Assembly (NCBI RefSeq): GCF_965221945.1
Contig: NZ_OZ244925.1
Coordinates: forward strand, 3,534,001-3,598,000
Origin: Poriferisodalis sp965221945
Lineage (GTDB): Bacteria; Actinomycetota; Acidimicrobiia; Acidimicrobiales; Poriferisodalaceae
DNA length: 64,000 nucleotides
Direction: 5' to 3'
The translations under genes were made by a program, and so were the position numbers. The notes under the pieces are model-generated. The model saw only the letters and a list, made by a program, of their open reading frames with translations, ran no database searches and was not told the DNA's origin. Position 1 is the stretch's first letter. Every line of letters begins with the position of its first letter. This document shows, piece by piece, positions 54,510-61,594 of the stretch.

Positions 54510-56863
54510 TGAGCAGCAGCGGCGCTTCGCCTCGCTGTGCCAGGCCGTTGCGCCGGGTGGTGGCCGGGTTGTGCATCGCGGTGCTGGTGGCGGCCGGACT
54601 CGCGCCCGTAGATCCGGCGTCGGCGCAGTCGGGCGGTTCTGGTGTGGTGGTGATTGCGAATGGGTGGTCGGCGCCTGATGCGGGTGTCGCTGCGCCACTT
54701 GCCGGTCGTCTTGATGGCGTGATGCTGTATGCGTCGACGGAGTCGCTGGGATCGGCGACGGTGAGTGCATTGGGCAAGCTGGTGCCGTCGCGGGTGGTTC
54801 TGGTGGGCGGGGCTGCGGCGTTGTCCGCGGAGGTGGAGGCCGAGGTCAAGAGCCTGCTGCCCGGTGCGACGGTGGAGCGTCTCAGCGGCGCTGATCGATA
54901 CGACACCGCGGCGCGTGCTGCGTCGGTTGAGCTGGCGGTTCCACAGAACCGTCCGGTCATCTTGGCCAACGGCTGGTCGCCGTCCGATGTTGGTACTGCT
55001 GCGCCGCTGGCGGCGAGGCTTGGCGGCAGTGTCCTGTACGCAGCGAGAGATGTTCTGGGGGCCCCGGCCGCCGAGGCGCTTGAGCAGTTCGCGCCGTCCC
55101 AGGTGATCATCGTGGGAGGCACGGGGGCACTGTCGGGCGACATCGACACCGCGTTGGCGGAGCTGTTGCCGGATGTGCCCACGCAGCGGTTCGCTGGCAC
55201 CGACCGCATCGACACCGCGGCGCGGGCCGCGCTCTACGGGAACGCTCCCACTGGGCGGCCTGTGGTGATCGCGGACGGTTGGTCGACGCCAGACGTCGGC
55301 GTGGCCGCGCCGCTGGCGGCCGCGCTGGGCGGCAGCGCGCTGTTCTCCTACGAGGGCGCGCACGAATCGCTCTCGCATGCGCTCGACCAGCTCGTTCCTT
55401 CAGAGGTGGTGTTGGTGGGCAACTCCGTGCTCACCGATGGGCTCGCTGAGGACTTGGGCCGGCTCCCGCTGGACACCCCCCAGACCCGCATTACCGGTGC
55501 CGACCGGATCGAGATCGCCTCCGAGGCTGCCCTGCTCGCACACAGCCGCATCCTCCTCAGCCGCTACGACATCCAGAGCGACCCGGCGGAGGATCGGTCG
55601 AAGGTGCTGCGGCTCGCAGCCACGCGGATCAACGGCGAACTGCTCGACGTCTCGGAGTTCGCAGGCCGTGACGTGCTGGTGTGGTTCTGGTCGCCGTTCT
55701 GAGGCTTCTGCCGAAGGCACGCGCCTGCGGTCGCAGCGCTCAAGTCACAGCACGGAGACAATCTGGTCATCGTCGGCGTCACCAGCCGAACTTTCGACCA
55801 CGCCGACCTCACGGCGTTCATCAGCGAGCACGGCCTCGAAGACGTCCCCACCATCATCAACCTGGGGGACCTGTCGTCTGTGTTCTTCGGTCATGGCGGA
55901 AGGTACGGCTGGAGTTCGTGGGCACTCATCCGCGCCGACGGGACTGAGATCTCAGCGGGGCAGGAGAGCGCGATGCCGGCATTCCTGATCGCCGATGCTC
56001 TCAGCACAGGGCATCCGACCCGAACGACCGCGGTCTCGGCTGGGCAGGACCACGTTTGCGCAATCAAACCCGGTGGCATCCTTGAGTGCTGGGGGGAGAA
56101 CCGATATAGCCAGCTGGACACCCCCGATGGCAGGTTCACCGCGGTCTCGGCTGGTCAATACCACTCCTGTGGGATCAAGACCGATGGGACTGTTGCCTGC
56201 TGGGGAATCAACTGGCGGGGCCAGTCGGACGCGCCGAAGGGCACGTTCACAGCGGTCTCGGCCGGCAGCGACTTCTCATGCGGGATCAAGACCGACGGAG
56301 CCATCACGTGCTGGGGCAGCAGCGCTCAGGGCCGGTTGGAAGCGCCGGAGGGCACGTTCACAGCGGTCTCGGCAGGCCGTGATTTCTTGTGCGCGATCAA
56401 GTCTGACAGGTCCATCACCTGCTGGGGCAACAATGAGTACCAGTCATGCCAAAGCGGGACCGGCGGCACCGAGTGCACGGATGTCCGATCGAATCAGCTG
56501 GATGCGCCCGAGGGCGCGTTCACAGCGATTTCGGTCTCTGCGCCGAGTTCTGGAGGTCACGCCCATTCGTGTGCGATCAGGTCCGACGGGTCCGTCGCCT
56601 GCTGGGGCGACAATAGGTATGGCCAGCTGAAGGCGCCGACAGGCACATTCACTTCGGTCGCGGCTGGCAGCGGCCACTGGTCGACCAACGGCTATTCGTG
56701 CGGGATCAGGTCCGGCGGGACCATCGCCTGCTGGGGTGCAAACAGCTATGCAGCGAGACGGGTACCACCGGGCCGGTACACGCACATATCGCTCTCGGCG
56801 TATGGCGGACACTCCTATGCGATCAACACTGACGAAGGCGTGGAATACCTTCGATGGTGGTGA
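54509..56863 (+). CDS. Putative selenoprotein: CWB2 x3 / Sec-thioredoxin / RCC1 propeller
   Basis: 784 residues with TGA 55700-55702 read as Sec398. ATG 54509 shares a base with the previous stop (TGATG). Signal peptide VVAGLCIAVLVAAGLAP; three CWB2 repeats almost identical to those of the 52110 protein. The thioredoxin-like domain is clearer here: LLDVSEFAGRDVLVWFWSPF-Sec-GFC, then RRHAPAVAALKSQHGDNLVI, DHADLTAFISEHGLEDVPT, WALIRADGT. Seven RCC1-like blades end the protein; the first six have CxI[KR]..G...CWG, and the last (HSYAINTDEGVEYLRWW) lacks Cys, as in the 52110 protein. The frame is open from 55703 to the stop at 56861 with no other TGA. Without Sec insertion the product would be a 397-residue CWB2-only protein. 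Confidence 0.82.
55723..55739 (+). promoter_or_regulatory. Candidate SECIS hairpin 2
   Basis: Same position relative to the TGA (+21 to +37). GCCTGC pairs with GCAG-(C bulge)-GC around loop GGTC at 55729-55732. Compared with copy 1, the closing pair is C-G instead of U-G, so pairing is kept. Directly after the TGA, aggc/gcct and tgcc/ggca can form a second, imperfect hairpin of the same 25-nt length as in copy 1. Confidence 0.55.
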
Positions 56864-57948
56864 CAACCGGCAGCGCTCGATCGACGCGTCGGCTACGACG
56901 TCCAGTCGTCGCTGTAGCGGGCGCCTTGGTCTGCGCCTCTGTCCTGGTTGGCTGTGGCAGCGGTGACGGACGAGAGCCCACCGATGTAGGTGTAGACGTT
57001 CCGACGACGCGTGCCGACAACACGGTGCCGGCTGAAGGTGCCGCTGTGACTGGCGAGGTCGGCGTGGCGGATCAGTCAGATCCCGACCAGCCCTCAGCAG
57101 GTGAGGTGACAGACGCAGATGAGCGTGTCGCCGGGCTCGAAGGCTCCGATGATCTCGGCGATGGCATCGAGACAGATGTTGTCGAGACAATCGTCGATGA
57201 GCCCGACGATCCAACCGCAGATGAGCCCGACGACGTCGAGGACGTAGTGGAACACGATGACGCCGAGGATTTCGACGTTGACGACGGAGACACGATCACC
57301 GTCAGCCCTGTGGACGACGATGACGTCCCGAGCGACGATGGCCAGGACAGCGACGGCCGAGGCGGCAGCTCGAACGAAGCCGCGGACGCCGACGAACTCA
57401 GCGACGATGCGGCCAGCGACGATTCGCTCCCGGATGCAGAGGAGGAAGCAGCAGTCGACGACACGCCGTCCGACGATGAGGTGTCAACTGAGTCCGACAC
57501 GGCGAGCGACTCGCCCGAAGAAGCACCTGCGGTCCTTGTCGAGGACCGTGAGCAAGTGCTTCAGCTGGTGGCGCATCGGCTCAACGGCGAGTTGTTCGAT
57601 GTCTCGTCGCTCGTCGGCCGCGATGTCCTGCTGTGGTTCTGGTCGCCGCTCTGAGCGGAGTGCCAAGGTGAAGCGCCTGCGGTCGCAGCGCTGAAAGCAC
57701 AGCACGGGGACAGCTTGACCCTCATCGGCATACCGGGCAAAGACAGTCGCGACGACATGGTCCGGTTCGTCAGCGGCTTCGGCCTCGAGAACATCCCCCA
57801 TCTTCCCGACGACTCCGCGGGCTTGTGGGACAAGTTCGACGTGAAGTTCGTCAGCTATTGGGTGCTGGTCCGTACCGACGGCACCGAGGAACGATCAGCC
57901 GGCGCTCTCCCCGAACACCTCGTCGCCGACGCACTCTCTGCAGGCTGA
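56854..57948 (+). CDS. Putative selenoprotein lipoprotein: acidic linker / Sec-thioredoxin
   Basis: 364 residues with TGA 57652-57654 read as Sec267. Start ATG 56854, or GTG 56860, whose GTGA overlaps the previous stop; either way it is coupled to the 54509 gene. The N-terminus is a lipoprotein signal peptide with lipobox L-V-G-C (Cys34). Residues ~40-235 are a low-complexity Asp/Glu/Ser-rich linker. The thioredoxin-like domain follows: NGELFDVSSLVGRDVLLWFW, SPL-Sec-AEC, then APAVAALKAQHGDSLTLIG, DDMVRFVSGFGLENIPHL, WVLVRTDGTEE, ending at VADALSAG. No CWB2 or RCC1 part. Predicted to sit on the outer face of the membrane with a long acidic arm reaching into the wall, and to act in thiol/disulfide exchange, perhaps as redox partner of the two wall-bound Sec proteins (inference). 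Confidence 0.8.
57675..57691 (+). promoter_or_regulatory. Candidate SECIS hairpin 3
   Basis: Again at +21 to +37: GCCTGC with GCAG-(C bulge)-GC and loop GGTC at 57681-57684. An alternative 5-bp stem agcgc/gcgct (57672-57676 with 57688-57692) is possible. The hairpin directly after the TGA, present in copies 1 and 2, is not evident here. The bases also encode the conserved APAVAAL segment, so coding constraint may explain part of the conservation. Confidence 0.5.
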
Positions 57949-57993
57949 ACGCATCTTCGGTGTGATGTGAGCTGAACGGCCACTGAGGGGACT

Positions 57994-58012
57994 CATCGCG
58001 CTGGCCGCGATG
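57994..58012 (+). terminator. Possible terminator after the Sec operon
   Basis: catcgcg (57994-58000) pairs perfectly with cgcgatg (58006-58012) over a 5-nt loop, 46 bp after the stop at 57948. It is followed by a moderately T-rich stretch (ttatggtcttgttctt from 58022). It lies between the operon and the next start, so a leader structure is also possible. Confidence 0.45.
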
Positions 58013-58063
58013 TCGGCCCGGTTATGGTCTTGTTCTTCGATCCAAACCGTGCCAGGCAGGGCC

Positions 58064-61000
58064 ATGACCTCAACGCCAACGTCCATCGAGGCACACAGAG
58101 CGCGTCGCGTCGCAGGCGGGAACCGGCTACGGCTAGTCATGGTGCTGGCCATCGTTGCGATGGTCGCGGCGGGGCTGCCCCACGCGGCAGCCGCGCCGGG
58201 AGACATGCACACCTACTCGGGCACGATTACCGGTGAGAACGGCAGTGCGCTCAGCGGGATTACCGTCAGCGTCTTCTGTTTTTCGTGTGGTGATGAACAA
58301 GTCGATCTGACGGGCAATCAGCGCCGCCCCCGCATTTCACGTTCCGAGCTCATGGGGGAGGACGTGACTGATTCATCAGGCAACTGGTCGGTCACCGTCG
58401 CTAAACCTTCCGACCGCTGGGATCAACCACTCATCCTCGCCTGGGATCCTGCTGGCAACCTCGCGCCGACAGTCCTGAACGTCGACAGCGAATGGGCCAC
58501 TACCACTGGAGTGGATAGCACGCTCGCTGACGGAGGCAAGTTGTCGGGCCGCATCCTCGCGGACGGCGCTGCGCCGCCTGTCGGCGTCTACGGAATCTCA
58601 ATCAAGCTGGAGAGCCTGAGTCAGGGCAAGTTCGGATTCTTGCGCTATCCGCTCGAGATCGGCGATGACGGCAGCTTTGCCACACCCGCTCTGCCCGATG
58701 GAGAGGTCATGCTGGTACTGCCCAGCGATCTTCCGGAACCGTACGCCGGAGCGACGTGTTACTCCACTCCCTTATACGACCTCATTGACGAGGCGCATCG
58801 AGATTTTCCGACGCTCGCCACGATCTCGAGCGGTCAAGATGCCAACGTAGACTTCGAGCTGCCGAAGAGAGCCGCCCTGTCAGGACGAGTCACCGACACT
58901 TCGGGTACCGGCCTGGGGGGCATCCGCATCGTCACGAGTCCAAGCGGCATTGCGAGCGGCGGCTTCGCAGCACTGACCTTGGACGATGGCACGTATAGCT
59001 TCCGCCGCTGCAGTGGCTCATCTGGCGCATTCCAGATCCGCTTCTTCGCGGCTGACGGACGCTATGCGCCCGAGTGGTACGACGACAGGCTGAATCCATG
59101 GGCAGGGGCGTCATACATTTCCGGTCGACCTGGTGCGCACCGGTCGGATGTCAACGCACAGCTGTCGCTTGCTGGTGCCGTGTCTGTGCGAGTCGTGGAT
59201 TCGCTGGGTTTTCCGGTTCCCGGCGCGTCAGTCTCGTTGTGCAGATCGGACTCTGAGGACTCCGACGCCATCCCGAATTGCCTGCGGTCGCGGACAGCCT
59301 CGTCGGGTTCGACAGAAGTTGTGGACGTGCCCGCAGACGATTATGACGTGATCGTCTACCCGCGCGGCGGCGGAAGCGTCACGGCGTCGCTGACCCTGCC
59401 CGAAGGCGGCCGTGAACAAGTCGACGTTGTCGTCACTGCCGGGGGCAGAATCAGCGGCGTCGTCACTGACAGCTCGGGTGAACCGATCTCGGGCTTCCCG
59501 GTGATCTTCCGTGGGAACTCCGGATATTCGTACGATGCCGTCACAGATGGGGACGGCTTCTACGTTTCGCCACTGATGAGTGCGGGCGACTATTCGGTCT
59601 CGTTTGGCGGGGCCCGTAACGTCTACCCGCCTGGAGGGATTGAAACACGTGAATCCATAGCGGTTGTCGACGCCACAATGACAACCGATGTCGATGCCCG
59701 TCTCAGTGTCGGGTACATCACCGGCACGGTCACCTCCGGCGGCTCGCCCGTGGGTGATGCGCGGGTCGCTGTAGCACCGTCAGGCCGTTCTAGGCAGGCA
59801 TTGTCTGTGATGACTGCTTTGGACGGGACGTATCGACTCGCCGCTGCTGCGGGTGAGTACTCCGTGCACTTCTCATCTGCCTGGCATGTAGCGCAGTACT
59901 ATGACGGACGCGCAGAACTGAGCGATGCCGGTCCGGTGACCGTCGCAGTGTCCGCTGCGACGAGCGGCATCGATGCCAACCTGACGGCCATCCCGCGGGC
60001 CGTGGCGCCTCCAGTGGGCACCGACGTCACCGGTGCATCATCGGCTCAAGGGGGCATTCCAAGCTTCCGCTCCAGCGACGCGATCACCATCACCCATCAA
60101 GGTTGCATGGACGGCAACGCGTCATTGAGGGTGTCGGACATCGAGTCGGGCCAGTCGACGTGGCACGGGATGAGCGAAGAGCCCGCGGGATCAGGCACCT
60201 ACGTGGCCTCGATCGCGTCCGCCAGCGAGCTTCAAGCAGTGGGCCGAGGGCACGTGACGATCAATATGAACTGTGCAGGAACCACGGAGACGGTCGAGTT
60301 CAGCATCTATATCGATCCGTCGGGGGTGGTGCAGGATCAGAACGGCAAGCCGGTCGAGGGTGCAACCGTGACGCTGATGCGAGAGAACCCCGACACGGCG
60401 GTGGCCGACTTTGAGGCTGTCGCCGATGGCTCGGCCCTGATGGATCCCACGGTCAACAGCACGAACCCTGACGTGACCGGCGCTGACGGGCAATTCCGCT
60501 GGGACGTGGTAGCGGGGCTGTGGAAGGTGCGTGCCCAAGCGCCGGGCTGTCATGCCGCGGGGGATTCAGCGACGGCGTACGTCGAGACGGCCGAGTTGGT
60601 GGTTCCGCCGCCTCGTCTGGGCTTGGTGCTGGAGCTCGAATGCGAGGGCACTTCGGAGAGTTCGCTGGTCGTCGCCAACGGCGGATCGCTGTCCGATATC
60701 GGCACAGCAGCCTCGTTGGTGGCCGCGGGACTGGGTGATGCGGTGGTGTTCGCCGAGTCGGCTGGCTCGCTGGGCAGCGCCGTTGCCGAGGTGGTCGCTC
60801 AGCAGCAGCCCGGGAGGGTCCTGCTCGTCGGGGGAGCTGCCGCGCTCGCCCAGAGCGTCGCGGATGAGATCTCCCGTCTCGCCACCGGGGTGCAGGTGGA
60901 TCGCCTGTCGGGCGCCGACCGGATCCACACCGCTGCGCTGGCCGCCCAGCGTGTGCTCGCAGAGGCGACGGACCCGTCGGTGGTGATCGCGAATGGCTGG

Positions 61001-61576
61001 TCGCTGTCCGACGTGGGCACAGCGGCGTCCGCTGTGGCTGCGGGCCGTGCTGACGCGGTGCTGTATGCGCAGGCTGGATCTCTCGGGGACTCCACCCGGG
61101 ACGTTCTCGATGAGCACCGGCCCACGCAGGTGTTGATCGTCGGCGGAGCCAGGGCGCTCAGTGCCGAAGTCGCCGCTGCCGCACAGGAAGCTGCAGGCGG
61201 AACCCAACCCGAGCGCCTGGGCGGTGCCACCCGGGTCGAGACTGCTGCCGGGTCAGCCCGGCACGCATTCGGACAAGGGGCCACCATCGCAGTGATCGCG
61301 AATGGCTGGTCGCTGCCAGATGTCGGCATCGCCGCATCCCTGGCCGCAGCGCTCGACGGCGCCGCTGTTCTGTATACCGAACAGAGCGAGCTGGGCGACA
61401 TCACCGCTGGGCTGCTCACCGAGCACCAGCCGACGCACATCGTGCTCGTCAACACGGTCGAGCCGGCTGATCGCGCCTTGAGAACACGGATCGCCGAACT
61501 CGCACCCCAGGCCACGGTCACCTACGTGACCGCAGCCACAGCATCAACCCAGTTCGCACTTCACCCCACAAGCTGA
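58064..61576 (+). CDS. Secreted CnaB/carboxypeptidase-regulatory-like repeat protein with C-terminal CWB2
   Basis: 1170 residues from ATG 58064. Signal peptide core LVMVLAIVAMVAAGLPHAAA. Same domain order as the minus-strand protein at 43192-46656: DMHTYSGTITGENGSALSG, LSGRVTDTSGTGLGGI, VSVRVVDSLGFPVPGA, RISGVVTDSSGEPISGF, YITGTVTSGGSPVGDA, GVVQDQNGKPVEGATVTLM, then three CWB2 repeats of the NGWSLSDVGTAAS subtype. The two are clear paralogues in opposite orientation, about 11 kb apart, flanking the ligase/CHAP/selenoprotein block. Likely a wall-anchored stalk or adhesin-like protein; no thioester or isopeptide claim is made because the residues were not traced. It is 18 bp before the next gene. 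Confidence 0.88.
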   Translation: MTSTPTSIEAHRARRVAGGNRLRLVMVLAIVAMVAAGLPHAAAAPGDMHTYSGTITGENGSALSGITVSVFCFSCGDEQVDLTGNQRRPRISRSELMGEDVTDSSGNWSVTVAKPSDRWDQPLILAWDPAGNLAPTVLNVDSEWATTTGVDSTLADGGKLSGRILADGAAPPVGVYGISIKLESLSQGKFGFLRYPLEIGDDGSFATPALPDGEVMLVLPSDLPEPYAGATCYSTPLYDLIDEAHRDFPTLATISSGQDANVDFELPKRAALSGRVTDTSGTGLGGIRIVTSPSGIASGGFAALTLDDGTYSFRRCSGSSGAFQIRFFAADGRYAPEWYDDRLNPWAGASYISGRPGAHRSDVNAQLSLAGAVSVRVVDSLGFPVPGASVSLCRSDSEDSDAIPNCLRSRTASSGSTEVVDVPADDYDVIVYPRGGGSVTASLTLPEGGREQVDVVVTAGGRISGVVTDSSGEPISGFPVIFRGNSGYSYDAVTDGDGFYVSPLMSAGDYSVSFGGARNVYPPGGIETRESIAVVDATMTTDVDARLSVGYITGTVTSGGSPVGDARVAVAPSGRSRQALSVMTALDGTYRLAAAAGEYSVHFSSAWHVAQYYDGRAELSDAGPVTVAVSAATSGIDANLTAIPRAVAPPVGTDVTGASSAQGGIPSFRSSDAITITHQGCMDGNASLRVSDIESGQSTWHGMSEEPAGSGTYVASIASASELQAVGRGHVTINMNCAGTTETVEFSIYIDPSGVVQDQNGKPVEGATVTLMRENPDTAVADFEAVADGSALMDPTVNSTNPDVTGADGQFRWDVVAGLWKVRAQAPGCHAAGDSATAYVETAELVVPPPRLGLVLELECEGTSESSLVVANGGSLSDIGTAASLVAAGLGDAVVFAESAGSLGSAVAEVVAQQQPGRVLLVGGAAALAQSVADEISRLATGVQVDRLSGADRIHTAALAAQRVLAEATDPSVVIANGWSLSDVGTAASAVAAGRADAVLYAQAGSLGDSTRDVLDEHRPTQVLIVGGARALSAEVAAAAQEAAGGTQPERLGGATRVETAAGSARHAFGQGATIAVIANGWSLPDVGIAASLAAALDGAAVLYTEQSELGDITAGLLTEHQPTHIVLVNTVEPADRALRTRIAELAPQATVTYVTAATASTQFALHPTS

Positions 61577-61594
61577 ATCAGCGTTCGGCACACG

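Noticed and set aside
57072..57500. Minus-strand Ser-rich ORF of 142 codons
   Set aside because: It is the complement of the Asp/Glu-rich linker of the lipoprotein gene and has no independent support.
53337..57654. Treating the TGA codons at 53337, 55700 and 57652 as ordinary stops with separate downstream genes
   Set aside because: The downstream frames are exactly in phase, have no start with a ribosome-binding site near the TGA, begin in the middle of a thioredoxin fold, and the same arrangement occurs three times at the same motif position.
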